38,048 nucleotides of DNA from Candidatus Mediterraneibacter norfolkensis (GTDB lineage Bacteria > Bacillota > Clostridia > Lachnospirales > Lachnospiraceae). Shown here one piece after another: positions 1-9,174 of the stretch. The notes under the pieces are model-generated. The model saw only the letters and a program-made list of their open reading frames with translations. It was not told where the DNA came from and made no database searches. A program made the translations under genes and the position numbers. Numbering within the stretch: the stretch's first letter is position 1; each line of letters starts with the position of its first letter. The stretch covers positions 1-38,048 of the forward strand of contig DWUT01000249.1 in the NCBI GenBank assembly GCA_019120615.1, read 5' to 3'.

Positions 1-1
1 A

Positions 2-229
2 TTAAGAAGAATGGGACAGAAGAAAGCTCCTTTTTATAGAATCGTAGTAGCTGACTCAAGGTCCCCGAGAGACGGAAGATTTATCGAGGAGATCGGAACA
101 TACGATCCGAACCAGGAGCCCAGCGCTATCAAAGTAGACGAGGAAGCAGCGAAGAAATGGCTTAACACAGGTGCACAGCCGACAGAGGTTGTCGGAAAGA
201 TCTTCAAGGCAGCAGGAATCGAGAAATAA
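2..229 (+). CDS. rpsP: 30S ribosomal protein S16 (5' end truncated by the window; in-frame codons continue upstream of the listed ATG)
   Basis: [38 protein letters not shown] is classic S16; followed by khpA and rimM. Confidence 0.97.
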   Translation, partial: LRRMGQKKAPFYRIVVADSRSPRDGRFIEEIGTYDPNQEPSAIKVDEEAAKKWLNTGAQPTEVVGKIFKAAGIEK

Positions 230-260
230 GTATTAGTTGTTTTCGCGGAGGTGCGCGTAA

Positions 261-488
261 ATGAAAGAGTTGGTTGAAGTTATCGCAAAAGCCCTCGTGG
301 ATAATCCGGATGAAGTTTCGGTCAATGAAAAGAAAGAAGGGCGTACTACCGTGCTTGAGCTTCATGTCGCAGAAGGCGATATGGGCAAAGTGATCGGAAA
401 ACAGGGACGCATCGCCAGAGCGATCCGCTCTGTGGTAAAAGCGGCAGCGGCAAAGGAAGATAAGAGAGTCGTTGTTGACATCGTTTAA
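261..488 (+). CDS. khpA: KH-domain RNA-binding protein (KhpA/YlqC)
   Basis: [24 protein letters not shown] signature; synteny rpsP-khpA-rimM. Confidence 0.95.
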   Translation: MKELVEVIAKALVDNPDEVSVNEKKEGRTTVLELHVAEGDMGKVIGKQGRIARAIRSVVKAAAAKEDKRVVVDIV

Positions 489-504
489 AAGGATGATCAG
501 AGAG

Positions 505-543
505 AGGGACAGTCTCCGTATCAGCGGAGATCTGCCCTTTTCT
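505..543 (+). terminator. Imperfect hairpin followed by a short T run between khpA and rimM
   Basis: agggacagtctccg tatcag cggagatctgccctttt. Confidence 0.45.
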
Positions 544-620
544 TGTGCGATTTTAAAGTATAAGCTGTGATCTTTTGACGAAAAAAGAAAATAATAACAG
601 GATTTTGAAGGAGACAGAGA

Positions 621-1124
621 ATGGAACAGTTTCTTCAGGTCGGGGTTATCTCATCCACTCACGGAATCCGTGGAGAAGTCAAGGTGTTTCCCACAACAGA
701 TAACGCCGCCCGTTTTAAAGAACTGAAAAACGTGCTGCTTGATACGGGAAAAGAGCGGATCGGACTTGAGATCCAGTCCGTGAAGTTTTTCAAGCAGTTT
801 GTGATCGTGAAATTTAAAGGGATTGACAATATCAACGATATTGAGAGGTATAAGGGCAGAAGTCTTCTTGTTGCAAGAGAGGACGCCGCAGAACTGGGTG
901 AAGATGAATATTATATCGCAGATCTGATCGGAATGGACGTGTTTACGGAGGAAGGGCACTTCGGTGTGCTTCGAGACGTCATGGAGACAGGGGCGAATGA
1001 AGTATATATCGTAGATTCGGACCGTCACGGGGAGGTGCTCATCCCGGCGATACGACAGTGTGTGCTGGAGGTGGATCCGGAGGAGAACAGGATGACGGTG
1101 CGGATCATGGATGGGTTGATATAG
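621..1124 (+). CDS. rimM: 16S rRNA processing protein RimM
   Basis: LQVGVISSTHGIRGEVKVFPTTD, PRC-barrel-like C-terminus, ends MDGLI; synteny. Confidence 0.96.
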   Translation: MEQFLQVGVISSTHGIRGEVKVFPTTDNAARFKELKNVLLDTGKERIGLEIQSVKFFKQFVIVKFKGIDNINDIERYKGRSLLVAREDAAELGEDEYYIADLIGMDVFTEEGHFGVLRDVMETGANEVYIVDSDRHGEVLIPAIRQCVLEVDPEENRMTVRIMDGLI

Positions 1125-1217
1125 TTAGGTGTTGTCAGAATTAAGTCCGTATTATGGGACGAGTTAAGCGATATTCTTATTGTATCAGGTGGTGTATAAA
1201 ATGAAGGAGCTGTTAAG

Positions 1218-3017
1218 TTGAACGACATTAAACACTTATTTGAAAGACCGTTACCTTCTGTTAGAAGTGGGGCTTTCTTTAATACATTTTCATATCCGAC
1301 TAAAATATCACCGGAGTCTATTGCTGTGTACATTGCGGCAACAACAAAGCCAGGTGAAACAGTTCTGGATACTTTTAGCGGGAGTGGGAGTACGGGTATT
1401 GCAGCTTTACTATGTGAACATCCAACAGATAGAATGAAGGTATTAGCGGATGAATTAGGTTTATCTCCGATTTGGGGACCAAGGAATGCTATTGGGTATG
1501 AGGTTGGGACATATGCTTCCTTTGCTTCAAAAACTATAAGTAGCAGACTAAAATCAATTGAGTTCAAAGAGGCCGTTGCAGATTTTACTAAGAAAGAAAA
1601 AGAACATCTAATGTCCTATTATTCAGCAGTAGACCCAGATGGTAAAATAGGAACTATACGATATATCATATGGTCAGAAGTCCTGCTGTGTCCTGACTGT
1701 GGTAATGAAGTTTCTTTTTTTGAAAGTGGAACAAAAAGGAATCCGGTTGTATTTGAAAAAGACATTATTTGTCCACATTGCCAAAAGAAGACGTCTGTTA
1801 ATGAGATGAAATTCCAGACAGAAAAATATAAGGACGGATTAACGGGGAAACAGTCTATAAGAAAGAAGCGCATCCCTGCATGGGTTTATGGTACTACAAA
1901 TGGAAAAAATTGGGATAGACCTGCAATAGCTGAAGATTTAGAGTATGCAATAGAGATTGAACAAGAATTACGAGAATTAGATGATAAGCCCAAAGAAATA
2001 CAATGGGGCGAATTGCACAGGAATGGATATCATTTTGGAATTAAATATTTGCATCAGTTTTACACATCACGAAATTATTTAATTATGCGCAAACTATGGG
2101 ATGCTACAAATGAATATCCACCAAAGGTTAGAGATGGATTAAAATTATTATTGCTCAGCTATAATGCATCACACTGTACTTTGATGACTCGTGTTGTCGC
2201 AAAGAAAAATGCAAAAGATTTCATTTTGACAGGAGCACAGAGTGGAGTCCTATATATAAGTAAACTACCTGTTGAAAAAAACATAATTCTTGGCATTGAA
2301 AGAAAAGCTAAATCTTTTTACGAAGCATATGCAATGTTGGAGAATTGTACAGGAAATTTTACGATCAAGAATAAATCGAGTGAAAAACTTGAGGAAAAAG
2401 ACAACAGTATAGATTTCGTGTTTACAGACCCTCCCTTTGGTGATTTTATTCCTTATGCTGAAGTAAATCAGATTAATGAGCTATGGTTGGATAAGGTAAC
2501 AGACAGAAAAAAAGAGATTATTATCAGTACATCTCAGAATAAAGGAATTAATGATTATCAGAAAATGCTTTCAAAAGTTTTTTCTGAAATAAACAGAGTG
2601 TTGAAGGATAAGTCTTATGCGGCTGTTGTTTTCCACGCTGCAAAAGCTCAAATATGGACAGCTTTCGAAGACTCCGTTCTTAGCTCAGGATTAAATATTG
2701 AGCTTACAAATATTTTAGACAAAAAACAGGCGAGCTTTAAGCAGGTTGTTTCTAAATCCTCAGTGCAGGGAGATCCATTGCTATTATTAAGCAAGGAAGC
2801 CCGACATATTGGTGCGGTTAAGAATGAGGAAGACATTATAGAAAATATCATTTTATCAATGGAGTCTGGGGGGACTTTTGACGAACGAAGGGCATATTCT
2901 CTGTATGTCAATGAGTGTCTTCGTAATAATATTCATGTTTCGTATGATGCAAAAGATGCATATGTCCTTATTCGCCGGTTACGGAAGGGGGTAATTGATG
3001 CAGCATTTCAGGGATGA
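1218..3017 (+). CDS. SAM-dependent DNA methyltransferase with internal Zn-ribbon (DUF1156/COG1743-like topology); probable TTG start
   Basis: Motif I VLDTFSGSGSTGIAAL; CPDC...CPHC Zn-ribbon; motif IV DPPFGDFIPYAEVNQINELWL; SD aaggag about 8 nt upstream of TTG. Confidence 0.8.
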   Translation: MNDIKHLFERPLPSVRSGAFFNTFSYPTKISPESIAVYIAATTKPGETVLDTFSGSGSTGIAALLCEHPTDRMKVLADELGLSPIWGPRNAIGYEVGTYASFASKTISSRLKSIEFKEAVADFTKKEKEHLMSYYSAVDPDGKIGTIRYIIWSEVLLCPDCGNEVSFFESGTKRNPVVFEKDIICPHCQKKTSVNEMKFQTEKYKDGLTGKQSIRKKRIPAWVYGTTNGKNWDRPAIAEDLEYAIEIEQELRELDDKPKEIQWGELHRNGYHFGIKYLHQFYTSRNYLIMRKLWDATNEYPPKVRDGLKLLLLSYNASHCTLMTRVVAKKNAKDFILTGAQSGVLYISKLPVEKNIILGIERKAKSFYEAYAMLENCTGNFTIKNKSSEKLEEKDNSIDFVFTDPPFGDFIPYAEVNQINELWLDKVTDRKKEIIISTSQNKGINDYQKMLSKVFSEINRVLKDKSYAAVVFHAAKAQIWTAFEDSVLSSGLNIELTNILDKKQASFKQVVSKSSVQGDPLLLLSKEARHIGAVKNEEDIIENIILSMESGGTFDERRAYSLYVNECLRNNIHVSYDAKDAYVLIRRLRKGVIDAAFQG

Positions 3018-4980
3018 AGATTTAAAGATAAAACGCTATGGACAAGTATTCTCTGGAAAACTTGTAGGCAATTTGCTGGTTGCAATGCTGCCGGGTGATT
3101 TTGACGGAAAAACGATCATAGATCCAATGGTTGGACAGGGAGATTTGTTAAAAGCAGCATGTACAAAGTACTCGAATGCAGATTTAGTGCTGGGAATTGA
3201 TATTGATAAGGACGTGATAGATAAATGCAAAGACAACATTCCGGAAGCAAAGATAGTCAGGGATAATGCATTTATCAGCACAGAAATTAATATTGTTGAT
3301 GGTTGGGATTTAGTAATTACAAACCCGCCATATATCAGATATCAAACGCTTAGAAGAAATCCGGAGATTGGTTTGCCAGATGGCAGGGAACTCAGAAAAA
3401 GTTTAATAAAGCATATTCAGCAGTCAACAATTTTAAATGGCCGGGAAAAAAAGCTTTATTTAGAAATTGCAAATGGATATTCAGGGCTTTCAGACATGGC
3501 AGTGCCCTCTTGGATTTTATGTGCATCAATAGTGAAATCGGGCGGCTATATGGCAATGGTGGTGCCAGAAACATGGTTGAATAGAGATTATGCATTACCG
3601 ATACATTATTTACTCCTGCGGTGTTTTGAAGTCATTGCTATTGCACGAGATGTAGAGTCTGCGTGGTTTGAAAATGCCGAGGTGCGTACATGTTTGGTGA
3701 TATGTAGACGAAAAGAAAGTGAAACAATTAAAAAAAGTTTTTCAGATACAGTCGTTTTAGAGATTGGTCATAAAGTTAAAAGCGAAGATTCCCTTATTGG
3801 CAATTTGAAGTTTAATAATAGCTTCAACTACGAAGCTTTAAGGCAGATTCTTATGGAAAGGATTACTCATTCTGAAGAGGGCTTTTCGGCAAAATTAACT
3901 CCTTTGGCGGATCTTTTTCCAGGTCTTGTAGGCAGGCTTTCAGACCAGAAATGGGTTTTCAGAGAGGATAAAACAGATGTTCGGAAATCCGATTACATTC
4001 CGAATGAAATAAGGGAAATATTGGGCAATATAAATGATGTCGATTACGATTCTCTGGAATCATTAGGATGGTCTATTGGACAAGGCCTTAGAACAGGTGC
4101 AAATGAATTCTTCTATGTAAAAATTATATCTGAAGATGAGACGCCAGTTGTTAATACAGAACCGTGGTACGGGAGAGAAATACCTGTATCGGCGGATAAT
4201 CTCAGAAAGGCACTAAAAAAGCGTTCAGACATAGATGGACTTGTTGTTAATTATAATGATCTGGAAAGATGTATACTATATATTCAGCATCAGGTTAGAC
4301 AGGTGGATTTTCAAAGAGTGTCATATAAAGTAAAGGGCATGTATACATTGATGGAGACTGAACTGGATGATTATATTAGTTGTGGAGAAAAATATGTTTC
4401 ACCGTCACACAAAAAAGCCTTTAAGGAATTGTCTGCGGTTATCACTAATGAGAAAAAAATGGATGATGGATATGAAAGATTCTGGTATATGTTGCCCAAA
4501 TTAAAGAAAAGGCATGTGCCAAACTTATGCATGCCGCGAGTTTGCGGCGATAGCCCCGAAGCTCTGTTTGTAAATCAGGTAGAAGAAAAAAACATTATAG
4601 TTGACGCTAATTTTATTACTCTTTGGAATCCGGACACAAGATCTCAAGTTATCGCGTTTACTTTGTTGAATTCTACATGGGCAAAACTTTTTCTTGAGGT
4701 TATTGGAACAGTGATGGGCGGAGGTGCATTAAAAGTTGAAGCAAGTCATATAAGAAAAGTAGTATTTCCCCATTTAAATACTGAAAAGCAAAGAGAATTG
4801 GAGAAAATCGGAAAAATGATTCTTAAAGGAGGGAGGGTAGACAACAATATTCAAGAGCAAATTGACAGAATCGTAACATCTCCTTATGGAGAGGCTAAGA
4901 GCAATTTTCTGAATATTCAACTAAGAAAATTGCTTATAAAAAAATTGCATGAAAGGACTGGGCAAAAACATGATGAATAA
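2998..4980 (+). CDS. N6-adenine-specific DNA methyltransferase (gamma type, Eco57I/TaqI-like)
   Basis: Motif I IIDPMVGQGDLLKAA; motif IV DLVITNPPYIRY; C-terminal TRD-like LLNSTWAKLFLEVIGTVMGGGALKVEASHI; SD ggaaggggg before ATG 2998 (listed ORF starts at upstream TTG 2995). Confidence 0.85.
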   Translation: MQHFRDEDLKIKRYGQVFSGKLVGNLLVAMLPGDFDGKTIIDPMVGQGDLLKAACTKYSNADLVLGIDIDKDVIDKCKDNIPEAKIVRDNAFISTEINIVDGWDLVITNPPYIRYQTLRRNPEIGLPDGRELRKSLIKHIQQSTILNGREKKLYLEIANGYSGLSDMAVPSWILCASIVKSGGYMAMVVPETWLNRDYALPIHYLLLRCFEVIAIARDVESAWFENAEVRTCLVICRRKESETIKKSFSDTVVLEIGHKVKSEDSLIGNLKFNNSFNYEALRQILMERITHSEEGFSAKLTPLADLFPGLVGRLSDQKWVFREDKTDVRKSDYIPNEIREILGNINDVDYDSLESLGWSIGQGLRTGANEFFYVKIISEDETPVVNTEPWYGREIPVSADNLRKALKKRSDIDGLVVNYNDLERCILYIQHQVRQVDFQRVSYKVKGMYTLMETELDDYISCGEKYVSPSHKKAFKELSAVITNEKKMDDGYERFWYMLPKLKKRHVPNLCMPRVCGDSPEALFVNQVEEKNIIVDANFITLWNPDTRSQVIAFTLLNSTWAKLFLEVIGTVMGGGALKVEASHIRKVVFPHLNTEKQRELEKIGKMILKGGRVDNNIQEQIDRIVTSPYGEAKSNFLNIQLRKLLIKKLHERTGQKHDE

Positions 4981-7900
4981 AGACGAATTAAAATCATTTA
5001 TTGCAACCGCTCAGCATGAAATAGACAATGGCTCTGTGGAGGATAAACTTAGGCATTTGTTATCAGCAAGCCTGAGCAAAATATTTCCAGATACACCATG
5101 GTGGGTTCAGGATCATGTGATGGGCACAGAAACCTATCTTCATTTCGCAAATGCCAAAGGAAAAGAGCGAATTGGCTTTGCTGATTCCGTTGTTGGAAAA
5201 ACTGCAATTGAGTATGAGAAAAACCTGAGAATACCGGCTGTTTTTAATGAGGGATATCATCAGGTGGAAGAGTACTGTGCCGCATTATGTAATCTTGGCA
5301 TAGAGGAAAATGAGGTTCTTGGTATATTATCAGATACAGTAAGATGGTACGGATATTCGGTAAAAATAGTTGGGGATCATGAGAAAGAAGGGCTTTTAGG
5401 GGCTAATGATATCGAACTGAATCAAATGGATTTTGTTGACTTGTCAAATTCTACAGACGAGGAAATGGAGAAATTTGAAGTATTTGTTAATAAATATTTA
5501 GGGAGAGAACAGTCCAGAATTCTTACGGCTAAAACGCTGGTGCTGGATTTCGGTCTGGAGAGTGATTTTTACCGTAAGCAAATAAAGAGTTATAGAGATG
5601 TAGTTGAAAATGCAATGCAGTCAAATCCAAATTATGCGGAATTGATAAAAAAGTTATGGCAGAATTTTGTTGCATATTTAGGAGCATCTGAATCTGGAAC
5701 ATTCTCAATGGAAACATATACAAATGAGTATTATCTTGTTACTGTTGCAAAGATTATTTGCGCAAATATTCTTCATGGTTCCCCTCTCATTTGCGATGAA
5801 GCCGAGATGATTAAAATTTTGAACGGTCAGTATTTTCAGCAGAAGAATATCCAAAACTTCGTGGATTATGATTATTTTGGATGGTTGAACAGATCTCCAT
5901 ACGTTGAGGGGATTATTGAATGTGCAAAAAGAATACAGAGACTTCTGGTTAGTTATGACTTTAAGGTAATCGCTGAAGAAGATTTATTCGGTGCTTTGCT
6001 GGCTCAGCTATCTAATCGTGAACACCGCCTGCTTTTGGGACAGGACTTCACGCCACATTGGGTGGCGAAATGTATGGTGGAGTATGCTATTGAGGATATT
6101 GAAGAAGAGCCAGCAATTTTAGATATGTGCTGTGGATCAGGTGTATTCTTGATTGAGGCAATTAGAAAAGTACGTGAAAAGTACACGATTAATCCGAAGG
6201 AATATAATGCTGAGAAGGATAAAATAGTTTTTTCTTGTGTAATGGGATTTGACATTGATCCTCTTGCAGTTATGCTTGCAAAGGTCAACTGGATAATGTC
6301 GATGAGAGATTTATTTCCATATCACAGTGGTCAGATCACGATTCCTGTCTATCACGCAGATTCGTTATTTGTGGCAACACCAATCACCCATAATATGCCT
6401 TCCGGCAGCCAGGATTCTTATGTTATGCATTTTGATAATAATGAGGTCGAAATCCCTGGACACATGTTAACGCCTGCTCATAGACGTACATTTGATGCGT
6501 TTATGTCTATATGCTATAAATATGCCATGAAAAGGGCTGAGAAAAAGGAAAGTAATCTCACGGATAAACAAATTGATTTTGTTTTAACTTCTGTAGAAGC
6601 AGAAAGCAATATTGAGTTATCCCGTATAGAAAGGCAGACCGAGAGAGTGGCTGCGTACAACTTAATTTTACAACTGGAAAATCTTCAAAGGCGGGGGCGG
6701 AATGGAATCTGGTATTTCATTTTGAATAACAGTTATAAGCCAGGTTTAGTAACTAATCAGTTCAACTGTATTGTTTCGAATCCGCCGTGGCTGGCTATGA
6801 GTAAACTGGTTGATAATCCATACAAGAAAACCCTGCAGAGAAAAACAGATATGTTTGGAATAAAGCCACCGGGAGCTTCGCATCTTCACATGGAATTGGC
6901 GACCACTTTTTTATTAGCATCGATAGACAAATATTTGAAGGATGGCGCGAGATGGATGTGTATTATGCCGGGAAGTGTTTTAAGTGGTTATCATCACAAT
7001 CCACTAAGATTGGAAAAGTATAGAGAGTCTGCAGATTCAGTCGATACAAATATAGATATAATCTGGGAATTGCCTCTTTCAACATTCAAGAATAAGGCTG
7101 TAGTACTGGGAGGGATAAGAAGTAATAAGAAAAATGAATATCCTATCCGGGGAAGGGTTTATGTGGAACCGGATTTCTATGAAGAATGCAGATATACACT
7201 TAATAGACAGGGTAATCGTTCTGTATGGACAAATAAAGGAGAAAACGCAGATTTTTTGGATGTTATCAATTCTGATCCATGGGAATTTAATCAAGGCGCG
7301 GATATTATGCCAAGAACAGCATTGTTTCATGAATTCACAAAGTTGCCTAATGGGACATGGACAATAAAGAAAATAGAGAATAAATCTGATTTATACTATT
7401 TACTTAGTGACAGCCATAAGGATGTGTGTAGAAATTTGGAGGCAGAAGGATTCAGCGATGATTACATTTATGATTGTTTGATTTCAAAGCATTTATCACC
7501 CTTTTATGTTTCACAACCGGCAAAAGTAATCATACCTGGAAGTAAAACGGAAGGAAAATGGAAAGGAATTACTGAAGAAGAACTGGCACTGTTAAATTCA
7601 GGAACTGAATATGTTTTTTCCGAAATCCAGACGGCAAGTGGAATGCCGTTATCGGTACTGTTTGATCAGAAGATTAACATACGAAATAAGTTAGATAAGC
7701 AGAATTTTGCCCTGGCAAGATGGCTTGTATTATCTAATGCAGGTGGAACTAATCCCTGTGCTGCTTATATAGATTTAAATAAAACAGACAAGAAAAAACT
7801 AATTGTTGATCAGACAATATACTGGTATCTGGCAAAATCAGAAGAGGAAGCACTTTACATTACAGGTATATTGAACAGCGCAACATTGTCAACTGCAATA

Positions 7901-8209
7901 TCAGATTTTCAACCACAAGGAGGATTTGGCGCAAGACACATTCACACAATACCATACAAGATTATCCCTCGGTATGATGCAACTATTGATGCACATTTGG
8001 ATGTAGTTAATACAACAAAAGAGCTAATCACTGAATGGACAGAATATTGTGCTTCTGGAAAAGATGGGAGATATCTCTCTCCAAATAGTGGAAGTTTAAA
8101 TAGTAGACGGCGTAAACTGCGAACATCGCTCAAGACAATGACTTCATATGAAATTTATGAAGAAGCATGCAGTAGTATTTTGTGTACGGAACAAAATGCC
8201 CGTGATTGA
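4949..8209 (+). CDS. Large N6-adenine DNA methyltransferase with putative N-terminal PD-(D/E)xK-like nuclease (type IIG-like restriction-modification fusion); start 4949 or 4970
   Basis: GQDFTPHWVAKCMVEYAI; motif I ILDMCCGSGVFLIEAI; motif IV IVSNPPWLAM; N-terminal GFADSVVGKTAIEYEK...HQVEEY. Confidence 0.82.
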   Translation: MKGLGKNMMNKDELKSFIATAQHEIDNGSVEDKLRHLLSASLSKIFPDTPWWVQDHVMGTETYLHFANAKGKERIGFADSVVGKTAIEYEKNLRIPAVFNEGYHQVEEYCAALCNLGIEENEVLGILSDTVRWYGYSVKIVGDHEKEGLLGANDIELNQMDFVDLSNSTDEEMEKFEVFVNKYLGREQSRILTAKTLVLDFGLESDFYRKQIKSYRDVVENAMQSNPNYAELIKKLWQNFVAYLGASESGTFSMETYTNEYYLVTVAKIICANILHGSPLICDEAEMIKILNGQYFQQKNIQNFVDYDYFGWLNRSPYVEGIIECAKRIQRLLVSYDFKVIAEEDLFGALLAQLSNREHRLLLGQDFTPHWVAKCMVEYAIEDIEEEPAILDMCCGSGVFLIEAIRKVREKYTINPKEYNAEKDKIVFSCVMGFDIDPLAVMLAKVNWIMSMRDLFPYHSGQITIPVYHADSLFVATPITHNMPSGSQDSYVMHFDNNEVEIPGHMLTPAHRRTFDAFMSICYKYAMKRAEKKESNLTDKQIDFVLTSVEAESNIELSRIERQTERVAAYNLILQLENLQRRGRNGIWYFILNNSYKPGLVTNQFNCIVSNPPWLAMSKLVDNPYKKTLQRKTDMFGIKPPGASHLHMELATTFLLASIDKYLKDGARWMCIMPGSVLSGYHHNPLRLEKYRESADSVDTNIDIIWELPLSTFKNKAVVLGGIRSNKKNEYPIRGRVYVEPDFYEECRYTLNRQGNRSVWTNKGENADFLDVINSDPWEFNQGADIMPRTALFHEFTKLPNGTWTIKKIENKSDLYYLLSDSHKDVCRNLEAEGFSDDYIYDCLISKHLSPFYVSQPAKVIIPGSKTEGKWKGITEEELALLNSGTEYVFSEIQTASGMPLSVLFDQKINIRNKLDKQNFALARWLVLSNAGGTNPCAAYIDLNKTDKKKLIVDQTIYWYLAKSEEEALYITGILNSATLSTAISDFQPQGGFGARHIHTIPYKIIPRYDATIDAHLDVVNTTKELITEWTEYCASGKDGRYLSPNSGSLNSRRRKLRTSLKTMTSYEIYEEACSSILCTEQNARD

Positions 8210-8254
8210 TTTAGAAAAATCAAGTCATATTTTGGAGTGAAGGAGAACAGACAT

Positions 8255-9088
8255 ATGAATTTTCACATACTTACTCTTTTTCCGGAGATGGTCCTGAACG
8301 GGCTGAACACCAGCATCATCGGGCGTGCCGTAAATTCAGGACTGCTCTCGATCGAGGCGGTGAACATCCGGGACTACGCGTTCAACAAACATCAGAGCGT
8401 GGACGACTACCCCTACGGCGGAGGCGCCGGGATGCTGATGCAGGCGGAACCGGTTTATCTTGCCTGGGAGGCGGTGGAAGAGAAGATAAGGGCGCGGCGG
8501 GAACTCCCGGCGGAGAACGAGGCGGCGCTGGCAGAACAGGCGGAAATACCGGAACAGAGCAAAGCGGCGGAGAACGAGGGAAAGAGGACCCGGGTCGTCT
8601 ATCTTTCTCCACAGGGCGATGTCTTTAATCAGAAGATGGCGGAAGAACTGGCGCAGGAGGAGGACCTGATCCTTCTGTGCGGCCATTACGAAGGAATCGA
8701 TGAGAGAGTGCTGGAGGAGATCGTGACGGACTATGTGTCTATCGGGGACTATGTCCTGACCGGCGGGGAACTCCCGGCAATGGTCATGGTGGACGCCATA
8801 TCCAGGCTGGTGCCAGGCGTCCTGCACAACGACGTGTCCGCGGAGTTTGAGTCCTTCCAGGACAACCTTCTGGAATATCCCCAGTATTCCAGACCGGAGG
8901 AATGGCACGGGAAAAAAGTGCCCCCGGTCCTCCTGTCCGGACATCACGCCAATATCGAAAAGTGGAGGCGGGAGCAGTCCATCCTCCGGACAAAGGAGCG
9001 GAGACCGGATCTTCTTGAAAAGTGCGAGCTGACGGAGAAGGAGAAAAAGTGGCTGGAAGGGCTTGCATTCCCGGAAGAAATATGGTAA
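8255..9088 (+). CDS. trmD: tRNA (guanine-N1)-methyltransferase, with a charged/Ala-rich insertion
   Basis: [13 protein letters not shown]...[19 protein letters not shown]...[11 protein letters not shown]...[13 protein letters not shown]...[23 protein letters not shown] aggag before ATG 8255. Confidence 0.97.
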   Translation: MNFHILTLFPEMVLNGLNTSIIGRAVNSGLLSIEAVNIRDYAFNKHQSVDDYPYGGGAGMLMQAEPVYLAWEAVEEKIRARRELPAENEAALAEQAEIPEQSKAAENEGKRTRVVYLSPQGDVFNQKMAEELAQEEDLILLCGHYEGIDERVLEEIVTDYVSIGDYVLTGGELPAMVMVDAISRLVPGVLHNDVSAEFESFQDNLLEYPQYSRPEEWHGKKVPPVLLSGHHANIEKWRREQSILRTKERRPDLLEKCELTEKEKKWLEGLAFPEEIW

Positions 9089-9094
9089 ACTACA
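9063..9094 (+). promoter_or_regulatory. Candidate promoter for rplS inside the 3' end of trmD
   Basis: TTGCAT-17 nt-TAAACT with extended -10 TGG. Confidence 0.4.
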
Positions 9095-9103
9095 ACAGTT
9101 GTG

Positions 9104-9165
9104 AAAAGAAGAGCGATGGTCCTCTGGCACACAGGATGTGTTAAGAACGTCAAATATTAAGGAGG
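9104..9165 (+). ncRNA. Candidate L19 ribosomal protein leader
   Basis: Untranslated segment ctggcacacaggatgtgttaagaacgtc directly upstream of rplS; resembles the Firmicutes L19 leader from memory. Confidence 0.55.
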
Positions 9166-9174
9166 TCACACAAA

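Noticed and set aside
1115-8214. Possible target-site duplication around the MTase cassette (gttgatatag near 1115 versus gattgatttag near 8204)
   Set aside because: Too short and imperfect; expected by chance in AT-rich sequence.
8336-9169. 277-aa minus-strand ORF (and other long antisense ORFs) across trmD
   Set aside because: Exact antisense of a clearly conserved trmD in GC-rich sequence; low-complexity, no recognisable domain and no initiation signals.
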